A DNA stretch of 64,000 nucleotides from SZUA-36 sp963727635 (GCA_963727635.1 CAVSHP010000017.1:310001-374000), one strand, 5' to 3'; positions 35,289-43,660 are shown, counted from the stretch's first letter. Notes: generated from the sequence alone by a model not told the origin. A program made the numbers and translations.

Positions 35289-36724
35289 CGTCCGGAGTTT
35301 TGAAAGCCTGCATGGCGGGGTTGTGCCTGCTGTTTGCGGCCAGCGTCTGGGCAGACGTGACGGTCGATACACAATCCCTGCGTTTGCAATTCAGCGAAAC
35401 GGGTGATTTGCTCCGTGCCGAGGCCTGTTTTCCAGGTTGTTCTGACACGGCTTCGAAAACCCGCGTGTTGTCCGCCGGGCAGGGCATGCTGCTATTCGAT
35501 GGGGACCTGGCAACGGATTTGCAGGTTTCAAAGACATCCGGTTCCGCGACAACAGACCTGTCTTTTTCAGACCCGTCGGGCAACGTGGTAAGACGCTGGC
35601 TGATCCCGGATCAGGGCTGGAAGCTTTCCGTCTCCTCGCTCGGAACACACACGGCAAGGCTGATGAGCGGCGTGGATTTCAGACCCCTGCCGTCCAGCGG
35701 TTTCGGCGACCTGCTCGAGCAGACCCGTTACCTCGTTTTCGATGGCTCCTCGGTTGAAACAATCGGCCTCGATGAAACCGGTCCGGTAACACGTCTGAGC
35801 CATGACTGGCTCGGTTTCCGCAACCGTTTCTGGACCGTGCTGGCGCGGCCTTCCAGCGCTGTTTCCATCGCGCTGCAAACGGGCGAACCGGTGCAGGATG
35901 CCCGTGTGGAAATTACGGCGTCTATGCAGGAGCAGGGAATTGACCTGGATCTCTATCTCGGCCCGATTGAACCCTCGGCGCTTGCGCATTCGGCGCCTGA
36001 ACTCGAAAGCCTGATGTATTCCGGTCTTTGGTTCTGGTTGCGCTGGATTTGCCAGGCGCTCTACTACCTGCTCAATGGCATTGCGCTGGTGGTGCCGCAG
36101 TGGGGCCTGGCGGTGATGGTGTTGTCGGTGATAGTGGGTGTGTTGATGCGGCCGTTGAGCAAAATTGCCGACCGCCTGCAGGACCAGGTACACGAGATTG
36201 ACGGACGCCTGGCGCCGAAACTTGCCGCCATCAAGAAGGAATACAAGGGCGAGCAGCAATCTGAAAGAATCATTGCGATGTACAAACAGGAAAATGTACA
36301 CCCGCTGTACAGCCTGAAAAGCCTGGCTGGTGTCTTCGTGGTAATTCCGGTTTTCATCGGCGCTTTTGACATGCTGGCGGAAAACATCCACCTGTCGGGC
36401 GAGTCATTCCTGTGGATTGCGGACCTGTCGCATCAGGATGCCTTCATGCGGCTACCCTTCGAACTGCCGTTTTTTGGTGATTACCTGAACCTGCTGCCAT
36501 TTATCATGACCGGTTTTTCATTCATCGCTTCGAAAATGCACAGCCACCCGGCCATGGATGCCGTTCAACAGCGCAAGCACTCGCGTAACCTGGTGTTGAT
36601 GTCATTGGGTTTCCTCGTGTTGTTTTATACCTTTCCGGCAGGTATGGTCTTGTACTGGACCACGAATAACCTGATTTCAGTGATTAAAACACTGTGGAAA
36701 AAACGCAGGCTAAGGGATAATTGA
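35285..36724 (+). CDS. YidC/Oxa1-family paralogue with periplasmic domain
   Basis: 479 residues: signal/anchor helix (KACMAGLCLLFAASVWA), a periplasmic beta-rich domain of about 220 residues, then the YidC insertase core with five helices (LNGIALVVPQWGLAVMV, ADRLQDQVHEIDGRLAPKLAAIKKEY as the hairpin, FYTFPAGMVLYWTTNNLISVI at the end). The housekeeping YidC normally sits beside rnpA-rpmH, so this is an extra copy. The groove arginine of E. coli YidC (VRGIMYPLTK) aligns with glycine here (VGVLMRPLSK), with an arginine four residues later. GTG start overlaps the LapC-like gene by four bases. Its role in the cluster is unknown. Confidence 0.85.
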   Translation: MTSGVLKACMAGLCLLFAASVWADVTVDTQSLRLQFSETGDLLRAEACFPGCSDTASKTRVLSAGQGMLLFDGDLATDLQVSKTSGSATTDLSFSDPSGNVVRRWLIPDQGWKLSVSSLGTHTARLMSGVDFRPLPSSGFGDLLEQTRYLVFDGSSVETIGLDETGPVTRLSHDWLGFRNRFWTVLARPSSAVSIALQTGEPVQDARVEITASMQEQGIDLDLYLGPIEPSALAHSAPELESLMYSGLWFWLRWICQALYYLLNGIALVVPQWGLAVMVLSVIVGVLMRPLSKIADRLQDQVHEIDGRLAPKLAAIKKEYKGEQQSERIIAMYKQENVHPLYSLKSLAGVFVVIPVFIGAFDMLAENIHLSGESFLWIADLSHQDAFMRLPFELPFFGDYLNLLPFIMTGFSFIASKMHSHPAMDAVQQRKHSRNLVLMSLGFLVLFYTFPAGMVLYWTTNNLISVIKTLWKKRRLRDN

Positions 36725-36749
36725 GCGGTTCAGTCAAAAGGTTGCCAGC

Positions 36750-37499
36750 ATGTTGAATCAAGAGCAGATCGAACAGTTTCACCGTGACGGATTTTTGCTC
36801 GTCCGGGGTATGTATAACGCGGAAGAGATGCAGGAGATCAGTCGCTGGACGGACGAGGTTGCGACTTCGCCTGAAACACCGGGCCACTACATGATGTACT
36901 TTGAATCCAGCAAGAAGGACGGCACCCGTATCATCTCGAGAATCGAGGATTTCGTTTCTTTCCACGAGGGTTTTGCCCGGTTGATTACACGCCGCAGGAT
37001 GCACCAGGCCGTGAGTGAACTGTTTGGTGAACCGGCCGTTCTGTTCAAGGACAAGATCAACTTCAAGCTGCCCGGTGGTGATGGTTTCAAGGAGCACCAG
37101 GACGTACAGGCCGGTTGGGATGCCTACGGTAAACTGCATATCACGGCGATGATCGCGATCGACGCAACCAACGCGGAAAACGGCAGCGTCGAAATGATCC
37201 CCGGCATGCACAAGCGCGGCCTGCTGGGCAAGATGTGGGCGCCCCTGACGGATGAGGATACGGCAAACGCGTCCTATCAACCGGTGCATTGCCAACCGGG
37301 CGACGCGGTGTTTTTTGATTCCTATGCGCCGCACCGGTCGCAGCCGAACAGGACCGATAAATCGCGTCGTGTGCTTTACATCACATTCAACGCAGCGAGC
37401 GATGGTGACCACAGGGCAGATTATTACGCGGACAAACGCAAAAACTACCCGCCGGATATCGAACGGGATCCGGACAAAAACTACGCATTCAAGGTATGA
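36750..37499 (+). CDS. Fe(II)/2-oxoglutarate dioxygenase, PhyH family
   Basis: A 249-residue phytanoyl-CoA-dioxygenase-type oxygenase. The iron ligands can be placed as H-x-D in KEHQDVQAGW and the distal histidine in SYAPHRSQPN; the 2-oxoglutarate-binding arginine is in KSRRVLYITFN. PhyH members PhnY (and TmpA) hydroxylate C1 of 2-aminoethylphosphonate or its N-trimethyl form, so in this biosynthetic setting it could make 1-hydroxy-2-aminoethylphosphonate. There is no PhnZ-type HD oxygenase next to it, which argues against a degradation pair. 26 bp after the YidC-like gene and overlapping the next gene. Confidence 0.82.
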   Translation: MLNQEQIEQFHRDGFLLVRGMYNAEEMQEISRWTDEVATSPETPGHYMMYFESSKKDGTRIISRIEDFVSFHEGFARLITRRRMHQAVSELFGEPAVLFKDKINFKLPGGDGFKEHQDVQAGWDAYGKLHITAMIAIDATNAENGSVEMIPGMHKRGLLGKMWAPLTDEDTANASYQPVHCQPGDAVFFDSYAPHRSQPNRTDKSRRVLYITFNAASDGDHRADYYADKRKNYPPDIERDPDKNYAFKV

Positions 37500-37894
37500 G
37501 CATGGATATTATTGAAGTACCGGTATCACCGGGTGAAGTACTCGACAAAATTACCATCCTGGAGATCAAGTCCGAGCGTATGAGCGATGCCGGCAAACTC
37601 GCCAACGTAAGACGTGAACTTGAACTGCTGCTGGCTTCGTGGCGCGTGGCTGTCGTTGAGGACGCTACCGTGCGCCGCATCCACGATGAATTAAAAACCA
37701 TCAACGAAGCGCTGTGGGAAATCGAGGACGATATCCGCGACAAGGAACGCGCCAGGGAATTTGACCAGGTATTTATTGAACTGGCCCGGAGTGTATATGT
37801 CACCAATGACAAGCGCGCCAATGCCAAAAAAGAACTGAATTTGTACCTCGGTTCAGAAATCGTCGAAGAGAAGTCGTACCAGGACTATCAATAG
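37496..37894 (+). CDS. DUF6165-type small coiled protein
   Basis: A 132-residue, charged, largely helical protein beginning MDIIEVPVSPGEVLDKITILEIKSERM, with a long helix (VRRELELLLASW) and NEALWEIEDDIRDKERAREFDQ. It matches what I know of the DUF6165 family, which often lies near LPS and capsule genes and has no assigned function. Start at ATG 37496 overlaps the dioxygenase stop; ATG 37502 is equally plausible. It ends one base from the end of the convergent glycosyltransferase gene, so it closes the cluster. Confidence 0.75.
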   Translation: MSMDIIEVPVSPGEVLDKITILEIKSERMSDAGKLANVRRELELLLASWRVAVVEDATVRRIHDELKTINEALWEIEDDIRDKERAREFDQVFIELARSVYVTNDKRANAKKELNLYLGSEIVEEKSYQDYQ

Positions 37895-37895
37895 A

Positions 37896-38933
37896 TCAGC
37901 GGCGCCTTGCCATCAGTTGATCAAGTTTGTCGATCACATCCTCAGGTTTGATCAGGTCCATGACGCCTGCAAACTCGATACGTTGCCCCCAGCGCAGTTC
38001 AGCTGGTTCCTTGTGTCTGAATGTACGCGCTGCTTCGGTATATTTATCAACACACAGATCAAGACTGTTATAGGGCCCGGAGCGCTTGCTCGGGGTCGCC
38101 GCATAAAGTCCGATAACGGGCGTGCCAACACACGAGGCAAGGTGCGCGGGACCGGAGTCCGGTGAAATCACCACCTCAGCCTGTTTCAATAACGCAACTG
38201 ACTGCCTGATCGTATCCTTGCCGATCAGGTTTTGCGCCTGCTTGCGCATCGCGGCCTCGATCTCCCGGCCTGTGTCGATTTCCAGCGCGGATGGCCCACC
38301 GGTCAGGACGACACGCATCGACAATTCCGAAATCGCATGGTCGGCAACCTGCGCGTAGTGCTCTGCCTGCCAGTTGCGCAGCGGGTGACTCGAACAGGGA
38401 CTGATCATCAGGATCGGGGCACCGTCACCGAGCACCTCCTTTGCCCAGGCCACATCTTCCGCTGAAACCGGCAGGTTCCAAACCGGCGGTTCCACTTGTA
38501 TACCCAAAACACGGCTAAACTCCATAAATGCATCGACCTGGTGCTGTTCGTGCAGGCTGCGGACGCATTCATTGATAAACCATTGATGCCGGTCGCGCCA
38601 GCGTGGTTTATCCCAACCGATCCGGCGGGGTGCTTTTACAAGTGTGCTGAGCAAATTTGCACGCGCAGCCACCTGCATGTGCAGCAGGACATCGAATCTC
38701 CGCTCTTTCAGTGTTTTCCTGAGTTGCCGGTACGCGCCAAAGCCACCCTTCTTGTCAAACACGACAAACTCGACACCCTCCAGTCCGTCGAGCAGACGTG
38801 CTTCGAGTTTGCCGATGATCCAGGTGATTTTGGCCTGTGGCAGGTGCCTGCGAATGGCGTGGACAACGGGCACGACATGTGTGACATCCCCGATCGCCGA
38901 CAAACGCAAAATACAGATAGAAAAATCAGACAC
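37896..38933 (-). CDS. Glycosyltransferase family 9 (heptosyltransferase-like)
   Basis: 345-residue GT-B-fold glycosyltransferase of the heptosyltransferase family, likely acting in LPS inner-core assembly. The N terminus has ICILRLSAIGDVTHVVPVVHAIRRH and the C-terminal donor-site half has ISPCSSHPLRNWQAEHYA, VLTGGPSALEI and VISPDSGPAHLASCVGTPVIGLYAATP. The GTG at 38933 is chosen because AGGGGA lies just upstream and the family motif begins seven residues later; longer starts add an unrelated extension. It is divergent from the Kdo kinase gene and convergent with the phosphonate cluster. Confidence 0.88.
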   Translation of the reverse strand: MSDFSICILRLSAIGDVTHVVPVVHAIRRHLPQAKITWIIGKLEARLLDGLEGVEFVVFDKKGGFGAYRQLRKTLKERRFDVLLHMQVAARANLLSTLVKAPRRIGWDKPRWRDRHQWFINECVRSLHEQHQVDAFMEFSRVLGIQVEPPVWNLPVSAEDVAWAKEVLGDGAPILMISPCSSHPLRNWQAEHYAQVADHAISELSMRVVLTGGPSALEIDTGREIEAAMRKQAQNLIGKDTIRQSVALLKQAEVVISPDSGPAHLASCVGTPVIGLYAATPSKRSGPYNSLDLCVDKYTEAARTFRHKEPAELRWGQRIEFAGVMDLIKPEDVIDKLDQLMARRR

Positions 38934-39093
38934 GCGAATCCCCTGGAAGACAGAAAACAACCAACATCCACAAACCTGAACGGCATATTGCACCAGTCTA
39001 TAATTCAAAAGCAAATGAACGCTGATCGATGCACATTGAAGGTAGCACGTGAGGGTAACAGCTTGCGCCCGAGTGCTTTAGAATAAGGCGAAT

Positions 39094-39804
39094 ATGAAGC
39101 ATGAATTACACAGGGAAGTATCGTGGGCCGTTAGCTATGATGGCGATCTTGTGGATGCGCCGGGGGTGGAATATTTCAGCGTGGATTTCTGGCGCGCCCG
39201 GCAGGCCTTGAACGGGGAAGCTGTCGGTCGGGGCAGCGCGTGGTTTATACAGGCTCCCTTTGGTCCGGTCGTGCTACGGCACTTTTTGCGTGGTGGATGG
39301 GCCGCGTTTTTCAGCCGGGATAGCTACATTTTCACCGGTGTAGCGGCCTCCAGGTCATTCAGGGAATACCACCTGCTGGCCGAATTGTATACAGCAGGGT
39401 TGCCTGTGCCGCGACCGGTCGCGGCCTTGTGCCGGCACCGGGGTTTGCTGTCAAGTGGTGCGCTCATGACGGCGCGTATAAGCGCTGCAAAACCCCTGGC
39501 GGACCTGCTGACAGATAACTATCCCGATAGCGGCGTATGGAACGGAATAGGCAGGTGTATACGCCGCTTCCACGACGCAGGGGTCTGGCATGCCGACCTG
39601 AATGTCCGCAATATATTGATAGACAGCGAATCACAGGTGTTCCTGATAGATTTTGACCGGGCACGTTACCGGCCCGGAACACGTGTCAACGGAGCAGGTA
39701 ATTTGAAGCGGCTAAAGAGATCACTGCTAAAACACTGGCCTGCGAAAGAAACGTCCGCGCTGCAGGTGTCCTGGACCGAGCTTATGGCTGGATATGATGA
39801 ATAG
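39094..39804 (+). CDS. kdkA: 3-Deoxy-D-manno-octulosonic acid kinase
   Basis: Kdo kinase phosphorylates Kdo in the LPS inner core. The 236-residue protein has the lipopolysaccharide-kinase fold: GSAWFIQAPFGPVVLRHFLRGG (with the ATP-binding lysine replaced as in the family), SFREYHLLAELYTAGLPVPRPVAA, the catalytic loop VWHADLNVRNILID and the metal-binding IDFDRARYRPG. Divergently arranged from the GT9 gene across about 160 bp that must hold both promoters, and overlapping the GNAT gene by 11 bp. Confidence 0.9.
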   Translation: MKHELHREVSWAVSYDGDLVDAPGVEYFSVDFWRARQALNGEAVGRGSAWFIQAPFGPVVLRHFLRGGWAAFFSRDSYIFTGVAASRSFREYHLLAELYTAGLPVPRPVAALCRHRGLLSSGALMTARISAAKPLADLLTDNYPDSGVWNGIGRCIRRFHDAGVWHADLNVRNILIDSESQVFLIDFDRARYRPGTRVNGAGNLKRLKRSLLKHWPAKETSALQVSWTELMAGYDE

Positions 39805-40336
39805 TGCCTCACTCAGGTTGATAAAATCGGAGCGGCTTAACCTGATAGCGGCCACGTCCGAGCTGATCAACAAGGATATAGCAGGCCGTGAGGTCCTGGC
39901 CGAAGCCCTGGATGTGATTGTCCCGGAATCCTGGCCACCGGATTTATACGGATCAAGGGCGATGCAATTTGCGCTCACACAACTGGGTGATGTTTCCGAG
40001 CGGGGCTGGTCATTCTGGTATTTGCTGACCGCTGAGGACCCATGTGAACTGGTCGGGATCTGCGGTTTCAAGGGCCGGCCGGACGAGTCCGGATCGGTTG
40101 AGATCGGCTACTCGATCCTGTCCGCCTACCAGCGCCGCGGTTATGCCACCGAGGCCGTTACCCGACTGGTCGGATGGGCTTTTTCACATCACAATGTCAC
40201 CGAGGTCTGTGCGGAAACCTTTCCACATCTCAGGCAGTCTATCCAGGTGCTGAAGAAAAATGGCTTTGAGTACACCGGAGCAGGTTCGGAAACCGGCGTC
40301 ATACGCTATGCCATCAAACGCAGTCATTTAAATTAA
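39794..40336 (+). CDS. GNAT-family N-acetyltransferase (RimJ/RimL type)
   Basis: 180-residue acetyltransferase with the acetyl-CoA motif YQRRGYATEAVTRLVGWAF and the preceding beta strand SVEIGYSILSAY. SERLNLIAAT at the start is typical of the RimJ/RimL group that acetylates ribosomal or other proteins and small amines. The substrate cannot be told from sequence. Overlap with kdkA suggests coupled translation. A GC-rich hairpin follows the stop. Confidence 0.85.
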   Translation: MMNSASLRLIKSERLNLIAATSELINKDIAGREVLAEALDVIVPESWPPDLYGSRAMQFALTQLGDVSERGWSFWYLLTAEDPCELVGICGFKGRPDESGSVEIGYSILSAYQRRGYATEAVTRLVGWAFSHHNVTEVCAETFPHLRQSIQVLKKNGFEYTGAGSETGVIRYAIKRSHLN

Positions 40337-40344
40337 TGACAGCG

Positions 40345-40357
40345 CCCGGGAGCCGGG
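40345..40357. terminator. Small GC hairpin between convergent genes
   Basis: CCCGG-GAG-CCGGG lies between the GNAT gene and the convergent gene at 40358. It is followed by TTATTTA on the plus strand. It might act as a shared terminator, but the stem is short and the T tract poor. Confidence 0.35.
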
Positions 40358-41305
40358 TTATTTAGTGCCCTTGCCGTGTCCCGTCGCTCGAAGTGAAGCA
40401 CCCTGATCTTCCGTACAAAGCTTGTCGAGACGTAATTCCGAGGTATCACGCAACTGCAGGTTGCGGTAGCGGTATTTCAGCGCTTCCTCATCATGTACCA
40501 TCCACAGACTGGGATCAGCCCGGTAGTCGTCGCAATAGGTGAGAAAACGGTCTTTCATGTACGAGTAAAGTAATACGTCATAATCGTTGATATTGAGCGC
40601 CTCGTCCCAGTAATCATTGACGTGGTCGGCAAAATCAAAAGGTCTTTGCATGATCCAATGGTCTTTGTCCCAGGCAAGTATTGCCGGTTTTCCGGGAACG
40701 ACGTTATCTTCAAAAAGACTGCGGTAAAAGCGATAGCCTTCATAGTTTGCCACCAGGTCGGCATTCGAGTAGGAGCCGGTGGTCATCTGGCCAAATATGG
40801 CGCGCTCGGTGTATGCGGAGTGCTCAGCCGCCTTGCTCTCATCACCCATCTTCACCCAGCGGCGATAAAACTTGCGCCCCTGGGAGAGGAAGTGTCCCAG
40901 CTTGTCGGTCCCGACCAGCACCTGGTTAATTTTCATCGTCGGACCCACGCCAAACAGCCCCGCCACGCGTGTTGCCAGCAGCGGTTGATGACTGTAAATC
41001 GAATCATGCGGCGGGGTTGGAAGACGTTCGACCTCCCTGGAATCCATGGCAAATCGCTCCAGTTTGTCCACCCAGTGTTTGCCGCCAATCCTGTAATAAA
41101 TTCCATCGACGATCTTCATTTCGTCACACTTGCCATAACATTCGATGACGACGCTCGCAATGGCCTGCGTGACCTCGTAGTTCATCAGGGCTGTGGAGTC
41201 ACTGATATTCTGCCGGCGGTTGCTGAACTGATCGGTCTCGTAGGCCCCGACGTATGCCGGGGCGGAGATTATCAAAAGAAATGTTAGTAAGAGCCTGATG
41301 CTCAT
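40358..41305 (-). CDS. Exported protein of unknown function with DKLGH motif
   Basis: 315 residues with a clear signal peptide (RLLLTFLLIISAPAYVGA). The mature part is soluble-looking and contains a VGTDKLGHFLSQGRKFY segment and many aromatic residues (YEGYRFYRSLFED). Short D-K-x-G-H motifs also occur in some membrane lipid-related families, but I do not recognise the protein as a whole. It is the second gene after the outer-membrane barrel, nine bases apart, so the two probably work together in the envelope. Confidence 0.7.
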   Translation of the reverse strand: MSIRLLLTFLLIISAPAYVGAYETDQFSNRRQNISDSTALMNYEVTQAIASVVIECYGKCDEMKIVDGIYYRIGGKHWVDKLERFAMDSREVERLPTPPHDSIYSHQPLLATRVAGLFGVGPTMKINQVLVGTDKLGHFLSQGRKFYRRWVKMGDESKAAEHSAYTERAIFGQMTTGSYSNADLVANYEGYRFYRSLFEDNVVPGKPAILAWDKDHWIMQRPFDFADHVNDYWDEALNINDYDVLLYSYMKDRFLTYCDDYRADPSLWMVHDEEALKYRYRNLQLRDTSELRLDKLCTEDQGASLRATGHGKGTK

Positions 41306-41314
41306 ACTGTTATT

Positions 41315-42091
41315 TTAGAATCGGAAGGTAAAATTGAATAGTGTGTGAGTGCGGTTGCCGAATCCATATTCGAATCTGAGAGCAGCCCTGTCGGTGAATT
41401 CATAACCGGTGCCGACCACGTAATTCCAGTTGTCCCTGGTTTGCAATTCCACCGCAAATGGTACGGGGCCAAGATAGGGTAACTCAATATTACCACTGTG
41501 CTTTTCGTCGGTTTTCAGATACATGGCGCCAAGCCAGAATTGCCAGCCATTCTTGAGCAGTCCAATCCGGGGCTGTACCGCGGTTGAACTGACTTTTGTA
41601 TCAAGGTCGCCGCTGGTGTTGGTCTTGGTAAAAACCGTGGTAACCGAGGTGAACCACTTTTCGGTACCGTATGCCAGTGTAAAACCGCCGCCATAGACCG
41701 TGCCATTAAATGAAACCGGCAAATCGGGCAGGGCAATTGGCAGACCGGTTATGTCAGCCTGGCTGAAATCCACAAGCGTGTCTATCCGCACCCTGCCAAC
41801 AAGGCCAAAGACATTCAGAAACGGCAGTATCCAGGCATCGCCCTTGATATCGAAGTGCTCGACCTCGTTGGTTACCTTCAATTTTGATGGGTCACCGAGC
41901 GAGACGCCCGGAAGGTCGAAGGACAGACTCTTGATGTCGTAATCCTGGTCCATGGTATAAAAATCCAAACCGAGACCCCATGGACGGGGTAGTTCCCTGT
42001 CACCCACCATGTCCTTCATGAATGGCAGTCCGGAATCTGCCGATGACGATAATGGGATTAACACTGCAAGTAACAGTATCAGGCTTCGCAT
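41315..42091 (-). CDS. Outer-membrane beta-barrel protein
   Basis: 258 residues: signal peptide (LILLLAVLIPLSSSADS), then alternating hydrophobic/polar strands rich in glycine and aromatics (YGGGFTLAYG, GWQFWLGAMYLKT, WNYVVGTGYEF) and a C-terminal phenylalanine (LFNFTFRF), the signal for BAM-dependent insertion. It resembles generic outer-membrane barrels of unknown cargo. First gene of a two-gene minus-strand unit with the exported protein downstream; divergent from the SPFH gene. Confidence 0.8.
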   Translation of the reverse strand: MRSLILLLAVLIPLSSSADSGLPFMKDMVGDRELPRPWGLGLDFYTMDQDYDIKSLSFDLPGVSLGDPSKLKVTNEVEHFDIKGDAWILPFLNVFGLVGRVRIDTLVDFSQADITGLPIALPDLPVSFNGTVYGGGFTLAYGTEKWFTSVTTVFTKTNTSGDLDTKVSSTAVQPRIGLLKNGWQFWLGAMYLKTDEKHSGNIELPYLGPVPFAVELQTRDNWNYVVGTGYEFTDRAALRFEYGFGNRTHTLFNFTFRF

Positions 42092-42243
42092 TTTCTTCTC
42101 CAGTTATATTCGGCCGAATGCGATTATATCCCTTAGTCCACGCGTGCAGTCAAATGCCATTATGGAAGGGCATGACTTCAGATCTATTGCGTTTTTTCTG
42201 TTAGGTATTAGAATGATATATAAATGATATCAAGGAGCAGAAA

Positions 42244-43113
42244 ATGATCAAAGAAATTCAAAAGAAATATGCATCCGGCTACCTGGCGTTGTTCATATTG
42301 CCAGTTCTGTTCATTGCCAATGGATGGATGTTTTTCAAGGCTATCCAGACACCCACTTTCGCGCTTGTCATTCTTTCCCTCCTGATTGCGGTCGTTTTAT
42401 TGATTTGCTTTGGCGGATTTTTTATGGTGCACCCCAATCAGGCCAGGGTAATGACCCTGTTTGGCACTTACGTGGGTAGTGCCCGCGATACAGGATTGCG
42501 CTGGGCCAACCCGTTTTTCGCCAAGAAGGCGGTATCCCTGAGAGTACGAAATTTTGATTGTGATCCGCTCAAGGTCAACGACAGTTCCGGTAACCCGATC
42601 GAAATTGCAGCAGTGGTTGTATGGAAGGTCGTTGATTCGGCAGAGGCGAGCTTCGAGGTCGATGACTACATTAGTTTTGTCGAAATTCAGACAGAAGCAG
42701 CGTTGAGAAACCTCGCCACCAGCTATCCCTATGAATCCCACAGTGATGATGAGATTGCCTTGAGAAGTAACCAGCAGGAAGTTGCCGAACAGCTCAAGCT
42801 GGAGGTCCAGGACCGACTGGAAAAGGCCGGTGTGGAGGTCATCGAAGCACGCATCTCCCACCTGGCCTACGCACAGGAAATTGCCAGCGCCATGCTCAAG
42901 CGGCAACAGGCCCAGGCCATCGTCGCCGCCCGGCGAACGATCGTTGACGGCGCGGTCGGTATGGTCAAGATGGCGCTGGACCAACTGCAGGAGCAGGAAA
43001 TCCTGGAGTTGGATGATGAGCGCAAGGCCGCGATGGTAAGTAATTTGCTGGTTGTTCTCTGCGCGCAGGAAAATGCACAGCCGGTACTGAATACGGGCTC
43101 GTTGTACAGCTAG
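42244..43113 (+). CDS. SPFH/Band 7 domain membrane protein
   Basis: 289 residues: two N-terminal hydrophobic helices (LALFILPVLFIANGWMFF; FALVILSLLIAVVLLICFGGFF), then an SPFH/Band 7 domain (FMVHPNQARVMTLFGTYVG, LRWANPFFAKK, AVVVWKVVDSAEASFEVDDY) and a helical coiled region (EVQDRLEKAGVEVIEARISHLAYAQEIASAMLKRQQA). Such proteins form oligomeric membrane scaffolds, often with proteases. Strong ribosome site AAGGAG before ATG 42244. It is followed after 12 bp by an Arc-like DNA-binding protein. Confidence 0.92.
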   Translation: MIKEIQKKYASGYLALFILPVLFIANGWMFFKAIQTPTFALVILSLLIAVVLLICFGGFFMVHPNQARVMTLFGTYVGSARDTGLRWANPFFAKKAVSLRVRNFDCDPLKVNDSSGNPIEIAAVVVWKVVDSAEASFEVDDYISFVEIQTEAALRNLATSYPYESHSDDEIALRSNQQEVAEQLKLEVQDRLEKAGVEVIEARISHLAYAQEIASAMLKRQQAQAIVAARRTIVDGAVGMVKMALDQLQEQEILELDDERKAAMVSNLLVVLCAQENAQPVLNTGSLYS

Positions 43114-43125
43114 GGCCGGTTGCCG

Positions 43126-43314
43126 ATGGCTAAAAAAAGAGCCTTTCCACTCCGTATCAGCGAGGATATCTGGCAGGCGGTACGACGCTGGTCCGACGAC
43201 GAAATACGCAGTGTCAACGCCCAGATCGAATACATCCTTCGTGACGCCCTGCGCAAATCAGGGCGTTTGCCGCAGAATCCAAGTAAGGATAAGTCTGTTC
43301 CTGAAAAAAAATAG
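43126..43314 (+). CDS. Arc-like ribbon-helix-helix protein
   Basis: 62 residues with the ribbon-helix-helix pattern: strand AFPLRISEDIWQAVRRW, then DDEIRSVNAQIEYILRDALRKSGR. The FPLRI strand and NAQIEYILRDAL helix are typical of Arc-type repressors. Start ATG 43126. It directly follows the SPFH gene and presumably shares its transcript. A role in regulating that pair is possible but is inference. Confidence 0.8.
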   Translation: MAKKRAFPLRISEDIWQAVRRWSDDEIRSVNAQIEYILRDALRKSGRLPQNPSKDKSVPEKK

Positions 43315-43484
43315 ATTGAATTCAATGATGGCTCACGGAGCTTGAGCCAGTGGATCCAAATAAAGATCTTTCGCTGAGTAGTAAATTGAATTATTTGGAA
43401 ATTTGATTCGTTTTCTGCGTGAGTGCCGAGGTCACGCAGTACTTTTCTTCAGGACTGTTTTGCCGGTTTCTATTGATCAGTGTG

Positions 43485-43603
43485 GAAGCCAAGGGGGTGT
43501 GGTGTCTTGTTTCCGGACATGCCGTGAACCCATCCATGGGGGCGCGGGCTCGACCTCCTGTCTCGCACGGTCCTGAAACAAGACACCACACCCCCTCGGC
43601 TTT
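43485..43603. repeat. Giant stem-loop 1, 34-nt arms and 51-nt loop
   Basis: Arms at 43485-43518 and 43570-43603 are inverted copies with three mismatches, the core being AGGGGGTGTGGTGTCTTGTTTC. The 51-nt loop (43519-43569) ends in CTCCTGTCTCGCACG. It shares loop length, loop sequence and arm ends with the second stem-loop 58 bp away, in opposite orientation. Confidence 0.92.
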
Positions 43604-43660
43604 GTGCAAAATCATAGGTCAATGGTTTCTGACAGACTGGCACGGCGGTTGCCAGACGCT

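Noticed and set aside
36750..37499. Reading the dioxygenase as part of a PhnY-PhnZ degradation pair
   Set aside because: No HD-domain oxygenase is adjacent and the surrounding genes are synthetic (PEP mutase, decarboxylase, transaminase).
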